Source: Rhizobium sp. Q54 | Lineage (GTDB): Bacteria; Pseudomonadota; Alphaproteobacteria; Rhizobiales; Xanthobacteraceae | NCBI GenBank assembly: GCA_945861265.1 | Contig: CAMAUC010000001.1 | Span: 1 to 64,000 of the forward strand | Length of the DNA: 64,000 bases | Reading direction: 5' to 3' | In this document: positions 7,509 to 17,538 of the stretch, piece after piece | How the letters are laid out: every line of letters starts with the position of its first letter | Position numbering within the stretch: position 1 is the first letter of the stretch | Made by a program: the position numbers and the translations under genes | Notes under the pieces: generated by a model | What the model saw: the letters and a program-made list of their open reading frames with translations, nothing else | The model's database searches: none | What the model was told of the DNA's origin: nothing

Positions 7509-8712
7509 CGCGCCGCGCGAGGTCTGGATCACCGGCATCGGCATCGTTTCATGTCTGGGTGAAGGCGGCGATACGCATTGGCAAAAGCTGATGGAGGGAA
7601 AGCCCACCGGCAACGCTTCGATGTTCTCGCCTTTCATTGTGCATCCGATTGCGCCGATCAATTTCGACACGCAGATCCCGAAGAAGGGCGATCAGCGGCA
7701 GATGGATTCCTGGCAGCGTATCGGCACCTACGCCGCCGGCCTTGCGCTCGATTCCGCCGACGTCAAAGGCAAATCGGACATTCTCTCGCGCATGGACATG
7801 ATCATCGCCGCCGGCGGCGGCGAGCGCGATCTCAATGTCGACTCGACCATCCTGACCGGTACGCCGCTTGCGGCCAACCGGGCCGCTTTCCTGAATGAGA
7901 AGCTGATGGGCGATTTGCGCCCGACGCTTTTCCTCGCGCAGCTCTCCAATTTGCTGGCCGGCAATATCTCGATCGTGCACGGCGTCACCGGATCGTCGCG
8001 CACCTTCATGGGCGAGGAATCCTCCGGCATCGACGCAGTCCGGATCGCGCTGTCGCGCATCGCCGCCGGGCAAAGCGATATCGCGCTGGTCGGCGGCGCG
8101 CATAATGCAGAACGGCCGGACCAGTTGATGCTGTACGAATTTGCCGGCAACTGCCTCAAGGACCCCTTCAGACCGGTCTGGGAGCGCGGCGAGCACGGCG
8201 GCGGTTTCGCATTGGGATCGCTCGGCGCGTTTCTGGTGATCGAAGCCCGGGAGCATGCCGAAAAGCGCGGCGCCAAACCGCTGGCGCGCCTGACGGCTGT
8301 TTTTTCCGACCGCTCCAACCGCAAGCCCGGCGCCGCGACAGCGGCGCTGTCGCGGCTGTGGGACAAGCTCAAGGACAAGGTCAAATCCGGCCATGCCGCG
8401 GTCTTGTCCGGCGCTTCCGGCGCCAAGGCCGCGACCGCCGAGGAACGGACCTTTCTCGAGGCGCAAGTTCTAGAAGCCAATGGCGATCTTGCCGTCCGCG
8501 CCACCGGCTCCTATCTCGGACATGGTATGGAACCGCAATTCCCGATGAATCTGGCCCTGGCGGTCGTTGCCTTGGGTCACGGTCAACTTTTCCCGCCCAG
8601 CGATGCAAGCGGGCTGGAAAAGCCGATGAGCGCACCATTGGATCAGGTTCTGGTCACCGGCGTCGGGCATTGGCGTGGTGAAGGACTCGCGCTGGTTGAG
8701 CGCGTCGGCTGA
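7501..8712 (+). CDS. fabF2XL: Beta-ketoacyl synthase-like protein lacking the catalytic Cys (FabF2XL)
   Basis: A 403-residue protein of the KAS II (thiolase) fold. The N-terminal VWITGIGIVSCLG and C-terminal ATGSYLGHGMEPQFP parts align with FabF. The nucleophile region, where FabF has TACASG, reads HGVTGSSRTFMGEESSG (about 160-176) with a short insertion and no Cys. The only cysteines in the whole protein are Cys18 and the one in GNCLKD. The NAHGTST histidine is also missing (LSGASGAKAAT instead), while the last His in LGHG is kept. It therefore probably serves as a non-condensing partner of FabF1XL, like chain-length factors of type II polyketide synthases; that role is inference. The next gene starts 14 bases downstream. 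Confidence 0.88.
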   Translation: MADAPREVWITGIGIVSCLGEGGDTHWQKLMEGKPTGNASMFSPFIVHPIAPINFDTQIPKKGDQRQMDSWQRIGTYAAGLALDSADVKGKSDILSRMDMIIAAGGGERDLNVDSTILTGTPLAANRAAFLNEKLMGDLRPTLFLAQLSNLLAGNISIVHGVTGSSRTFMGEESSGIDAVRIALSRIAAGQSDIALVGGAHNAERPDQLMLYEFAGNCLKDPFRPVWERGEHGGGFALGSLGAFLVIEAREHAEKRGAKPLARLTAVFSDRSNRKPGAATAALSRLWDKLKDKVKSGHAAVLSGASGAKAATAEERTFLEAQVLEANGDLAVRATGSYLGHGMEPQFPMNLALAVVALGHGQLFPPSDASGLEKPMSAPLDQVLVTGVGHWRGEGLALVERVG

Positions 8713-8726
8713 CGGAGGACACGCAG

Positions 8727-10013
8727 ATGGCATCTGGCAATAGTCGTTCAGGCCTGGATAAATTCGGCCGGCCGCTGGTGGTCGTAACCGGTCTCGGCGT
8801 CGTCACATCGCTCGGCGCCGGCAAGGCCGACAACTGGGCCAAGCTCACCGCCGGCCAGTCAGGCATTCGCGCGATCACCCGTTTTCCGACCGACTGCCTC
8901 AAGACCCGCATCGCCGGCACCATCGACTTTCTTGCACCGCAATCCTCCACGGCGGCGCTGGCCGAAACTTTTGCCGATCTGGCCGCCGAAGAAGCCATCG
9001 CCGAATCCGGCCTTGGCGCGCCCGGCAATTTTCCCGGCCCCCTGTTCCTCGCCGTGCCGCCGATCGAAATCGAATGGACGCAGCGCATCGAAGTAGGCAG
9101 CCGCTCCGGCAGCAACGACAAGACGACCTATGCCGACCTGATGCGCGTCGCTACCCAGTTTCCAGATTATCATCAACGCTTTCTGTTTGGCTCGGTCGCC
9201 GATCATCTGGCCGAGAAATTCGGCACGCAAGGCTCGCCGATTTCGCTGTCGACCGCTTGCGCCTCCGGCGCCAGCGCGATCCATCTCGGCGTCGAGGCGA
9301 TCCGCCGCGGCGAGTCCGACGCCGCGCTTTGCATCGGCACTGACGGCTCGGTCAATCCGGAAGCCCTGGTCCGCTTCTCGTTGTTGTCTGCGTTGTCGAC
9401 CAGCAACGACAATCCGCAAGCGGCGTCGCGGCCATTCTCCAAGAACCGCGACGGCTTTGTCATGGCCGAAGGCGCCGGCGCGCTGGTGCTGGAAAGCTAC
9501 GATTCGGCCATCGCGCGCGGCGCAAAAATCATTGGCGTTCTCGAAGGCTGCGGCGAAATGACCGACGCCTTTCATCGCACCCGCTCCAGCCCGGACGGCA
9601 AACCGATCATCGGTTGCATCGCCTCAGCCATCAAGGATGCCGGCCTGACCCCGGACGACATCGACTACGTCAACGCGCACGGCACCTCGACGCCGGAAAA
9701 CGACAAGATGGAATATCTCGGCGTTTCCACGGTTCTCGGCGAGCGCGCCAAGACCGTGCCGATCTCGTCGAACAAATCGATGATCGGTCACACCTTGTCG
9801 GCGGCCGGCGCGGTCGAAGCGGTGTTTTCGCTGTTGACGCTGAACAATCAGCGCATCCCACCGACCATCAATCACGACATTCCCGACCCGGCCATTATGA
9901 TGGACGTCGTCCCCAACAAGGCCCGCGACGCCCGCGTCACCCATGCCATTTCCAACTCATTCGGTTTTGGCGGGCAAAACGTGTCGCTGGTGATGGGGCT
10001 GGAGCCCGCATGA
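8727..10013 (+). CDS. fabF1XL: Beta-ketoacyl-ACP synthase FabF1XL (catalytic)
   Basis: A 428-residue KAS II enzyme that extends the very-long acyl chain on AcpXL. The full Cys-His-His triad is visible: Cys178 in STACASG, His318 in NAHGTST and His355 in SMIGHTLSAAG. GGAGG at 8714-8718 precedes the ATG. It pairs with the triad-deficient FabF2XL just upstream. Its stop codon (10011-10013) lies within the left arm of a palindromic repeat that separates it from adhXL. Confidence 0.95.
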   Translation: MASGNSRSGLDKFGRPLVVVTGLGVVTSLGAGKADNWAKLTAGQSGIRAITRFPTDCLKTRIAGTIDFLAPQSSTAALAETFADLAAEEAIAESGLGAPGNFPGPLFLAVPPIEIEWTQRIEVGSRSGSNDKTTYADLMRVATQFPDYHQRFLFGSVADHLAEKFGTQGSPISLSTACASGASAIHLGVEAIRRGESDAALCIGTDGSVNPEALVRFSLLSALSTSNDNPQAASRPFSKNRDGFVMAEGAGALVLESYDSAIARGAKIIGVLEGCGEMTDAFHRTRSSPDGKPIIGCIASAIKDAGLTPDDIDYVNAHGTSTPENDKMEYLGVSTVLGERAKTVPISSNKSMIGHTLSAAGAVEAVFSLLTLNNQRIPPTINHDIPDPAIMMDVVPNKARDARVTHAISNSFGFGGQNVSLVMGLEPA

Positions 10014-10054
10014 TCGCGAAAAGTGGGAACCGGTTTTCGGATAAGATCATGCGC
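10008..10054 (-). repeat. Palindromic repeat, family A copy 1
   Basis: It reads GCATGATC...AAAAGTGGGAACCGGTTTTC...GATCATGCGC, the reverse complement of the other three copies. The left arm includes the stop codon of fabF1XL, and the element lies inside the lipid A operon, upstream of adhXL. Confidence 0.85.
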
Positions 10055-10109
10055 AAAGCAAAGCAGCCCTAACCTGCCTTAATCGCCGCCGGACGGCCAA
10101 AGAGAACCC

Positions 10110-11132
10110 ATGCGCGCACTCCAACTCATCGGCGACCGCAAGCTCGAACTCGTCGAGGTGCCGCCGCCCCCGCCGCCCGCCGCGGGCGAAGTGCAGGTCC
10201 GCATCAAGACGGTCGCGCTCAATCATCTGGACGTCTGGGGCTTTCGCGGCATGGCCTTCGCCAAGCGCAAGCTGCCGCTGGTCGTCGGCGCCGAAGCCTC
10301 GGCCGAGATTGCCGCTGTCGGCGAGGGCGTCAAAGACTTCAAATCCGGCGACAAAGTGGTGATGTATGGCGCGATGACCTGCGGGCACTGCGAGGCGTGC
10401 CGCGAGGGCCGCGACAATCTGTGTGAAAACGTCGCCGGCATCATGGGTTTTCATCTCGACGGCTTTGCCCGCGATCTCATCAACTTGCCGGCCCGCCTCG
10501 TTATTCCAGTGCCGGCGGGCGTGTCGCTGCGCGACGCGGCCTGCGCGCCGATCGCCTTCGGCACCACCGAGCACATGCTGTTCGACAATGCCAAGTTGAA
10601 GCCCGGCGAAACCATCCTGATTCATGCCGGAGGGTCAGGTATCGGGTCGGTCGCCATCAAGATGGCCAAGGCTCTCGGCTGCACCGTCATCACCACCGTC
10701 GGCGACGACGCGAAGGCCGAGAAGGCCAAGGCGCTCGGCGCCGATCACGTCATCAATTACAAAACCGAACGCTTCGAAGGTGTGGTGCGCAAGATCACCA
10801 AGAAGAAGGGCGTCGACGTCGTGTTCGAGCATGTCGGCGGTGAAGGCTTCAACGCCTCGCTGTTCTGCCTCAAGCGCGGCGGACGGCTGGTGACCTGCGG
10901 CTCGACGGCGGGACCGACCGTCACCATCAATCTCATGCAGCTGTTCCAACAGCAGTATAAAATTCTCGCGTCCTTCGGCTGCAATATGCGCAACATCCGA
11001 GATTGCCTTTCCAAGATGGCCGCCGGCATGGCGCCGATCATCGACGGCGAATTCGCGCTCGGCGATTTCGAACGCGGCCTCGAGCGGCTGGAAGGCCGTC
11101 AGGTGTTCGGCAAAGTGATTGTCAATTTCTGA
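10110..11132 (+). CDS. adhXL: Zinc-type alcohol dehydrogenase family protein AdhXL
   Basis: A 340-residue medium-chain dehydrogenase/reductase. The N-terminal catalytic domain contains GAEASAEIAAVGEGV and a structural-zinc Cys cluster (CGHCEACREGRDNLC, about 91-105). The Rossmann domain has HAGGSGIGSVAIKMAK. In rhizobial acpXL clusters this gene is a constant member, thought to act in formation of the omega-1 oxygenated or reduced very-long chain, but its exact reaction is not settled. Its stop overlaps the lpxXL start (TGATG). Confidence 0.9.
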   Translation: MRALQLIGDRKLELVEVPPPPPPAAGEVQVRIKTVALNHLDVWGFRGMAFAKRKLPLVVGAEASAEIAAVGEGVKDFKSGDKVVMYGAMTCGHCEACREGRDNLCENVAGIMGFHLDGFARDLINLPARLVIPVPAGVSLRDAACAPIAFGTTEHMLFDNAKLKPGETILIHAGGSGIGSVAIKMAKALGCTVITTVGDDAKAEKAKALGADHVINYKTERFEGVVRKITKKKGVDVVFEHVGGEGFNASLFCLKRGGRLVTCGSTAGPTVTINLMQLFQQQYKILASFGCNMRNIRDCLSKMAAGMAPIIDGEFALGDFERGLERLEGRQVFGKVIVNF

Positions 11133-12106
11133 TGCTGACCTGGATCAAACGCCGCTTGCGTTACACCATGAAGAACAGCGGCGGCGCCGTCGCCGGCAAC
11201 CTTGCGGTTGGCCTGCTCGGGCTGATGCGGCTCGTCAATCTCGACACGATGGCCAACTTCGGCGGCTTTTTGGCGCGCAGCCTCGGCCCGCTGTTCAAGG
11301 AAAACCGTATCGCCCGGGACCAACTGACCTTGGCCTTCCCGGAGAAATCCGCCGCCGAGATCGACACTATCCTGCGCGGCTCCTGGGACAATCTAGGCCG
11401 CGTCGGCGCCGAATTCGCCCAGCTCGACCGGCTATGGGACTACGACCCCGCGCATCCGGAAAAGCCGAGCCGCGTCGAGTTTCGGCAGGTCGATACCGAA
11501 CGGTTCGATCGCCTCGCCAATGACGGCAAGCCGGCGTTGATCTTCGCCGCGCATCTTGCGAACTGGGAATTGCCGGCGATCTGCGCTGCGACGCATAAGC
11601 TCGACAGCGCGGTTTTGTACCGCCGCCCCAACATCGCCGCGGTCGAACGCTGGTTGCGCCAGACCCGCAGCGCCAGCATGGGCACGTTGATCGCCACCGG
11701 GCTCGACGCGCCGATGAAAATCGCCGACGCGCTCAAGCGCGGCCTGCATGTCGGCATGCTGGTCGATCAGTATTTCGTCCGCGGCGTCGAGGTGACCTTC
11801 TTCGGCCAGCGCACCATGGCCAATCCGCTGCTGGCGCGCCTCGCCCAGCATTTCGACTGCCCGATCCATGGCGCCCGCATCGTGCGCCTCCCGGGCCACC
11901 GCTTCCGTGTCGAACTGACCGAGGAAATTCAGCCGGCGCGCGACGCGCAGGGCAAGATCGACGTCGCCGCCACCACCCAGATCATCATCAATGTGATCGA
12001 GGGCTGGATTCGCGAGCATCCCGAGCAATGGCTCTGGCAGCACCGCCGTTGGCGGCCCGAGGACATGAAACGCCGTCATGAAGCGCAGCGTCAGGCCGAG
12101 GCGTAA
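11132..12106 (+). CDS. lpxXL: Lipid A very-long-chain acyltransferase LpxXL
   Basis: A 324-residue LpxL/HtrB-type acyltransferase that transfers the C26-C30 chain from AcpXL to lipid A at the inner membrane. The catalytic HX4E motif is His141 to Glu146 in HLANWE. An N-terminal hydrophobic stretch (AVAGNLAVGLLGLMRLV) provides membrane association, and the family's QHRRW segment ends the protein. The ATG at 11132 overlaps the adhXL stop. It closes the operon and meets the converging rhodanese gene after three bases. Confidence 0.95.
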   Translation: MLTWIKRRLRYTMKNSGGAVAGNLAVGLLGLMRLVNLDTMANFGGFLARSLGPLFKENRIARDQLTLAFPEKSAAEIDTILRGSWDNLGRVGAEFAQLDRLWDYDPAHPEKPSRVEFRQVDTERFDRLANDGKPALIFAAHLANWELPAICAATHKLDSAVLYRRPNIAAVERWLRQTRSASMGTLIATGLDAPMKIADALKRGLHVGMLVDQYFVRGVEVTFFGQRTMANPLLARLAQHFDCPIHGARIVRLPGHRFRVELTEEIQPARDAQGKIDVAATTQIIINVIEGWIREHPEQWLWQHRRWRPEDMKRRHEAQRQAEA

Positions 12107-12109
12107 GGC

Positions 12110-12448
12110 TCAGCTTTTGGTCGGCAGCCCGGCGGCCTTCCAGGCGATGATCCCGCCCGCCATATGCGCACTATAGGGATAGCCGGCGTCCTGGGCCGCG
12201 ACCGAGGCGGTAATCGAGCGCCGGCCGGAGCGGCAGGCGAACACCACCTGCTTGCCCTGCGGATCAGGAATGGCGGCCGGATCAAACGCCGACAGCGGCA
12301 CGATCACAGCGTCGGGATAGGCCTCCACTGCCGTCTCATTGAGTTCGCGCACATCGACCAGCAGCATGCGCCCCGCGCGCAAGCCCGCCGCCACCTCGTC
12401 CGGCGTCAGGTTGGTCACTTCGTCGGCACGCGGCATTTCATCGGCCAT
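12110..12448 (-). CDS. Single-domain rhodanese-like sulfurtransferase
   Basis: A 112-residue protein made of one rhodanese domain. VDVRE near residue 31 and the active loop CRSGRRS with Cys72 are clear, and AGGIIAWKAAGLP closes the fold. Such proteins move sulfane sulfur or act in cyanide or thiol metabolism; the substrate is unknown. It converges on lpxXL with only three bases between the stops and no visible terminator. Confidence 0.9.
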   Translation of the reverse strand: MADEMPRADEVTNLTPDEVAAGLRAGRMLLVDVRELNETAVEAYPDAVIVPLSAFDPAAIPDPQGKQVVFACRSGRRSITASVAAQDAGYPYSAHMAGGIIAWKAAGLPTKS

Positions 12449-12560
12449 GGCGGAACTCCATCGGGCGGACCTTGAAAGGTACCGCTACCCCACTACAAAA
12501 ACAGGCCCGATTTCTAGCCGGATTTCGCACTCCGCGCACGCGCCTTTTTCCACCGCTGTT

Positions 12561-14483
12561 TCAGACGGTCACCTGCGTACCCACTTCCACCACCCGCCCG
12601 GTTGGAATTTGGAAATAGTCGGTGGCATCGTTGGCGCTGCGCGTCAGGCTGATAAATAGCCGATCCTGCCAGCGCGGCATGCCGGATTTGGCCGCCGGCT
12701 TGAGCAGACGCCGCGACAGGAAGAACGACGTCGACATGATGTCGAAGGTCCAGCCGGAACGGCGCGCGATCGCCAGGGCCTTCGGCACGTTCGGCTGTTC
12801 CATGAAGCCGAAACGCAGAACGACGCGCAGGAACGTCTCGCCGACCGGCTCGATGCGCACCCGTTCGGCCGGATTGACGCGCGGCGTATCGGCCGTTTCG
12901 ACCGTCAGGATGACATTCTTCTCATGCAGCACTTTGTAGTGCTTGAGGCTGTGCATCAGCGCGGTCGGCGCAAAGCCGGGATCGCCGGTCAGGAAAACGG
13001 CCGTGCCCGGCACGCGGATCGGCGGCTTTTTCTCCAGGCTGGCAACCAATGTGTCGAGCGGGATTTCCAGCTTGCGTGTCTTCATCACCAGCAGGCGGCT
13101 GCCGCGACGCCATGTGTACATCAGGACCATGACGACGGCCCCCAGCGCCAGCGGCATCCAGCCGCCTTCAGCGATCTTGAGCAGGTTGGCTGCCAGGAAC
13201 GTCAAGTCGATGAACAAAAACGGCAGGATCAGCGCCAGTGCGCCGATGAGCGGCCAGCGCCAGACGTGCCTGATGACGACGATCGACATCAATGCCGTGA
13301 CCACCATCGTGCCGGTAACGGCAATGCCGTAGGCCGACGCCAGCGAACTCGAAGACCGGAACAGCGCCACCAGCAACAGCACGCCGACAAGAATCAGCAT
13401 ATTGACGCGCGGCATATAGATTTGTCCAAACAGCGCTTCCGAGGTGTGGCGGATTTCCAGACGCGGCAACAAGCCGAGTTGGATCGCTTGCCGCGTCAGC
13501 GAATAGGCACCGGTGATGACCGCCTGGCTGGCGATCACGGTCGCCGCGGTCGCCAGGATCACCATCGGTAACAACGCCCAATCCGGAAACAGCAGAAAGA
13601 ACGGGTTTTCAATTGCTTTCGGGTTGGCCAGCACCAGCGCGCCCTGCCCGAGGTAATTAACGACCAACGCGGGCAGCACGACGGCAAACCAGGCAATACG
13701 GATCGGTCCGCGGCCAAAATGGCCGAGATCGGCATAGAGCGCTTCTGCCCCGGTCATGACCAGGAATACGGCGCCGAGCGTATAGAAGCCGATCAGGCCA
13801 TGGTGCAGCAGAAAATTGACCGCATAATAGGGATTGAACGCCAGCAGTACCGACCAATTCTGTCCAATGTGCCAAAGCCCGCCGATCGCCAAAGCAATGA
13901 ACCAGACCATCATGACCGGCCCAAAGAATGCCGCGACGCGCGCCGTGCCACGCGATTGGACGGCGAACAAGACGAGCAGAATAATCACGGTGATCGGAAC
14001 GACATAGGGTTCAAATGCCGGTGTCACGATCTTCATACCCTCGACCGCCGACAGGACGGACAAAGCCGGCGTGATGATGGCGTCGCCGTAGAACAAAGCA
14101 CCACTGATAATGCCGAGCAGGATGATCAGGCCATTGCTGCGACCGAGCGCGCGAGATGCCAGCGCCATCAAGGCCAAAGTGCCGCCCTCACCATGGTTAT
14201 CGGCGCGCAACAGGATGATGACGTATTTAACCGTCACCACCAGAAACAGCCCCCAAATGATCAATGAGAGAATGCCGAGGATGATCGGCGCGGTGACAGG
14301 ATTGCCATGTCCCGCGGCTGCCGCCACCGACTCGCGAAATGCGTAAAGCGGGCTGGTGCCGATATCGCCATAGACGACGCCGATGCTGCCGACCGTCAGC
14401 GCCCAGAAGCTCGCTTTGTGCACAGGCTCCGCACTATCGGCGGCGGCGTGCCGGTCGCCGTTTGCGATCCCTTGTTGAGACAT
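12561..14483 (-). CDS. kup: Kup-type potassium uptake transporter (copy 1)
   Basis: A 640-residue inner-membrane K+ transporter. The family signature [20 protein letters not shown] is followed by about twelve membrane segments and a C-terminal cytoplasmic domain ending [10 protein letters not shown] start at the ATG at 14483, which has AAGAAGG eight bases upstream; the open frame continues 35 codons further without a site. It is the downstream member of a tandem pair with the gene at 14646-16568; the same last nine residues occur in both. Confidence 0.95.
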   Translation of the reverse strand: MSQQGIANGDRHAAADSAEPVHKASFWALTVGSIGVVYGDIGTSPLYAFRESVAAAAGHGNPVTAPIILGILSLIIWGLFLVVTVKYVIILLRADNHGEGGTLALMALASRALGRSNGLIILLGIISGALFYGDAIITPALSVLSAVEGMKIVTPAFEPYVVPITVIILLVLFAVQSRGTARVAAFFGPVMMVWFIALAIGGLWHIGQNWSVLLAFNPYYAVNFLLHHGLIGFYTLGAVFLVMTGAEALYADLGHFGRGPIRIAWFAVVLPALVVNYLGQGALVLANPKAIENPFFLLFPDWALLPMVILATAATVIASQAVITGAYSLTRQAIQLGLLPRLEIRHTSEALFGQIYMPRVNMLILVGVLLLVALFRSSSSLASAYGIAVTGTMVVTALMSIVVIRHVWRWPLIGALALILPFLFIDLTFLAANLLKIAEGGWMPLALGAVVMVLMYTWRRGSRLLVMKTRKLEIPLDTLVASLEKKPPIRVPGTAVFLTGDPGFAPTALMHSLKHYKVLHEKNVILTVETADTPRVNPAERVRIEPVGETFLRVVLRFGFMEQPNVPKALAIARRSGWTFDIMSTSFFLSRRLLKPAAKSGMPRWQDRLFISLTRSANDATDYFQIPTGRVVEVGTQVTV

Positions 14484-14645
14484 TTTTTCAGACCTTCTTC
14501 GCGACGTCGCGGTTTGGAGCCGCGCACGAGGCTTATAGCGGAACCAGACCCGCTGGAATACGTGCCGCCACAAGCTTGAAATTAACATCTTTTTCGTTGC
14601 GATTTATCAAAACATCACCAAGGGCGGGCCTGAGTTCTTTGCCGC

Positions 14646-16568
14646 TCAGACCGTGACCTGCGTACCCACTTCCACCACCCGCCCGGTCGGAATCTGGAAG
14701 AAGTCGGTTGCATCGGACGCGGAACGCGCCAGCGCGATGAACAGATGGTCCTGCCAACCAGGCATGCCGGACTGCGACGACGGCCGCAACGTGCGGCGCG
14801 ACAGGAAAAACGACGTCGACATGATATCGAACTGCCAGCCATGCTTGCGCGCGATCGCCAAAGCCTTGGGCACGTTCGGCTCATCCATATAGCCGAACTT
14901 CAACGTCACGCGGGCGAAGTGTTCGGACAACGGTGTGTACTGCACGCGCTCGTCGTCCGGCACGCGCGGCGTGTCGGCGGTGACGATCGTGAGAATGACA
15001 TTGTGCGTGTGCAGTACCTTGTTGTGCTTGAGATTGTGCAGCATCGCCGTCGGCGCGAATTCCGGATCGCTGGTCAGGAACACCGCCGTGCCCGGCACGA
15101 TATGCGGCGGCTTCTTCTCAAGGCTCCGGAACAAAGTATCGATCGGCACTTCGGTACGCCGCGTTTTGCTGATGAGAATTCCCGAGCCGCGCCGCCAGGT
15201 CAGAATCAGCATCACCATGGTAACGCCGAACAACAGGGGCGCCCACGCGCCCTCAAATAATTTCAGCATATTGGCGGAAAAGAACGTGACGTCGATGACG
15301 ACGAAAGGAACAATCAGCAGCAGCGCTTGCCACAGTTTCCATTTCCACAGATGCCAGACCACGAAGAAGGCAAGCAAGGTATCCATCACCATGGTGGTTG
15401 CCACCGCGATGCCGTAGGCCGACGCCAATGCACCCGAAGTCCGGAACAGCCCGACCAGCAGCAGCACACCGATCAGCAGCGCGATGGTGACGCGTGGGAT
15501 ATAGATCTGCCCGACATGCGACGCCGACGTGTGGAGGATCGCAAGCCGCGGCAGGAGACCGAGCTGGATGGCCTGATGCACCAGCGAATAGGCGCCGGTA
15601 ATCACGGCTTGACTCGCGATCACCGTCGCCGCGGTCGCCATCAGGATCATCGGCACCAGGAAGCCTTCCGGCACCAGGCGGTAGAACGGATTTTCGATCG
15701 CCCCGGGATCGGCCAGCACCTTGGCGCCCTGCCCGAAATAATTGATCAGCAAGGCCGGCAGCACCAGACCGAGCCAGGCGAATTGAATCGGTCTGCGCCC
15801 GAAATGGCCGAGATCGGCGTAAAGCGCCTCGCCGCCGGTGACGACGAGAAACACCGCGCCCAAAGTGATCAAGCCAACCTGGCCGTGACTGAGCAGGAAC
15901 GAAACGCCATAAAACGGATTGAGCGCCAGCAGCACATGCGGGTCGTCGGCGATATGCAGGCCGCCGGCAATGGCGATGGCCACGAACCAGACCAGCATGA
16001 CCGGCCCGAACAACGCCGCCACCTTGGCCGTGCCACTGCTTTGCGCCGCGAACAAGCCGATCAGGATGATGACGGCGAGCGGCGCGACATATTCGGCGAA
16101 GGCCGGATTGGCGAGCTTGAGGCCTTCGACCGCCGACAGCACCGAAATCGCCGGCGTGATGACCGAGTCGCCAAGAAACATCGAGGCGCCAATCACGCCG
16201 AGCAGCAGCATTACCGGCGTACGGCGGCCGGCCGCGCGGGTTGCCAGCGCCATCAGCGACAGCGTACCGCCCTCGCCGTTATTGTCGGCCCGCAACAGCA
16301 GCAGCACGTACTTCAGCGTCACGGTGACGATCAGCGCCCAGACGATGAGCGACAAAACGCCGAGCACGATGTCGCTGGTGACGCCGCGGTCGCTGCTGGC
16401 CGCCAGCACGGCTTCGCGAAACGCATAAAGCGGGCTGGTGCCGATATCCCCATAGACGACGCCGACGCTGCCGACGGCAAGCGCGACGAAGCTCGGTGGC
16501 GCGACCTGGCCATGGCTCGCATTGGGTGGCTCGGCCCGGACTGCCGTTTCGTTCACGCTATCTCTCAT
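14646..16568 (-). CDS. kup: Kup-type potassium uptake transporter (copy 2)
   Basis: A 640-residue paralogue of the neighbouring Kup, equal in length and with the same [13 protein letters not shown] signature, [21 protein letters not shown]-like central segment and C-terminal [12 protein letters not shown]. About 160 bases separate the two genes, so they may be transcribed together or separately. Kup carriers import K+ with protons and matter in acidic or low-K conditions. The two copies differ mainly in their N-termini and loops, which would allow different affinity or regulation. Confidence 0.95.
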   Translation of the reverse strand: MRDSVNETAVRAEPPNASHGQVAPPSFVALAVGSVGVVYGDIGTSPLYAFREAVLAASSDRGVTSDIVLGVLSLIVWALIVTVTLKYVLLLLRADNNGEGGTLSLMALATRAAGRRTPVMLLLGVIGASMFLGDSVITPAISVLSAVEGLKLANPAFAEYVAPLAVIILIGLFAAQSSGTAKVAALFGPVMLVWFVAIAIAGGLHIADDPHVLLALNPFYGVSFLLSHGQVGLITLGAVFLVVTGGEALYADLGHFGRRPIQFAWLGLVLPALLINYFGQGAKVLADPGAIENPFYRLVPEGFLVPMILMATAATVIASQAVITGAYSLVHQAIQLGLLPRLAILHTSASHVGQIYIPRVTIALLIGVLLLVGLFRTSGALASAYGIAVATTMVMDTLLAFFVVWHLWKWKLWQALLLIVPFVVIDVTFFSANMLKLFEGAWAPLLFGVTMVMLILTWRRGSGILISKTRRTEVPIDTLFRSLEKKPPHIVPGTAVFLTSDPEFAPTAMLHNLKHNKVLHTHNVILTIVTADTPRVPDDERVQYTPLSEHFARVTLKFGYMDEPNVPKALAIARKHGWQFDIMSTSFFLSRRTLRPSSQSGMPGWQDHLFIALARSASDATDFFQIPTGRVVEVGTQVTV

Positions 16569-16700
16569 GAAGTCGTGCGAGGGCCCTACTACCGGGACCG
16601 GAAGGCCGCGCTTATAACATCGAGACAGGCGAGAGAATACCGGTGTTCGGCCAATGCCTGTTGATGAAAATCAACCGCGCGGAACTCTCAAGGCCGGTAT

Positions 16701-17525
16701 TTAAGGGCTCAAATCGACCGGAATCGGCGGCTCTTCCCGCATCAGGGTAATGGTCACCCGGCGGTTCGGCGACATCGACGGATTATCCGGGAACAACGGC
16801 TCATTGTCGGCTTTGCCGGCGACCATGTAGAAATTGCCCGCCGGTACTCCTTCGGCGGCGAGAATCTGTCGCACCGCATTGGCACGGTCGGCCGACAATT
16901 CCCACGGACCATAACCGGGCTTCGGCGGAATCTTGCTGGTCGCGGTGTGGCCGGAGATGGAAATGCGGAACGGCATGGCCTTGAGCGATGGCGCCAGCTT
17001 CTGGATCATCTGTCGCGTGCGCTCGTAAGGCTCCTTGGCGCCGTCGGCGAACATCGAGCGGCCGTCCTGATCGACGATCTCGATATTGAGGCCCTGCTTG
17101 GTCTCCTCCAGCATGATGTGTTTGGAGGCTTCGGAAATTTCCGGCATGTTCTGCAAGGCTTGGCGCAGCGACGCCGACGCCAGCGCGAATTTACGGTCTT
17201 CCTTGAAGCGCGCGCCATAGCTGCGGTTGCGGTCGTTGTCGTCCGGCGCCGGCGTCGCCGAGGCATCCTTCGGATCGATATTGGCGACGTTCTTGAGTTT
17301 CGGCCGGGTCGGCAGGCCCATGACCTCGATGACGCCTGAATAGCGCACCTTGTCCTGAACGCCAAAGGCATCGCGCATCGAGCCGGCGACGACCTGCAGC
17401 TTGGCCGCGTCCTGGGTCGAGAACGCCACCAGCATCACGAAAAACGCGACCAGCAGCGCCATCAAATCGGCGAAAGTGACGAACCAGCCGTGGCCGCCTG
17501 CGTGTCCGCGATTTTTCTTGGCCAT
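16701..17525 (-). CDS. motB: MotB-like stator protein
   Basis: A 274-residue protein with a short cytoplasmic N-terminus, one membrane helix containing the proton-carrying Asp in FVTFADLMALLVAFFVML (about residues 15-32), a plug/linker region, and a C-terminal OmpA/MotB peptidoglycan-binding domain (ISGHTATS, LSADRANAVRQIL, SPNRRVTITL). It follows motA by 13 bases, so the pair forms a stator operon. No other flagellar gene is in the window, so the pair could power the flagellum or another proton-driven device; flagellar MotB is the more likely reading from its domain order. Confidence 0.88.
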   Translation of the reverse strand: MAKKNRGHAGGHGWFVTFADLMALLVAFFVMLVAFSTQDAAKLQVVAGSMRDAFGVQDKVRYSGVIEVMGLPTRPKLKNVANIDPKDASATPAPDDNDRNRSYGARFKEDRKFALASASLRQALQNMPEISEASKHIMLEETKQGLNIEIVDQDGRSMFADGAKEPYERTRQMIQKLAPSLKAMPFRISISGHTATSKIPPKPGYGPWELSADRANAVRQILAAEGVPAGNFYMVAGKADNEPLFPDNPSMSPNRRVTITLMREEPPIPVDLSP

Positions 17526-17538
17526 TCCCGTTTACCCG

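Noticed and set aside
15327-16664. Rightward frame of 445 codons opposite the second kup gene
   Set aside because: Shadow of a conserved Kup transporter; translation is His/Arg/Gln-rich and motif-free.
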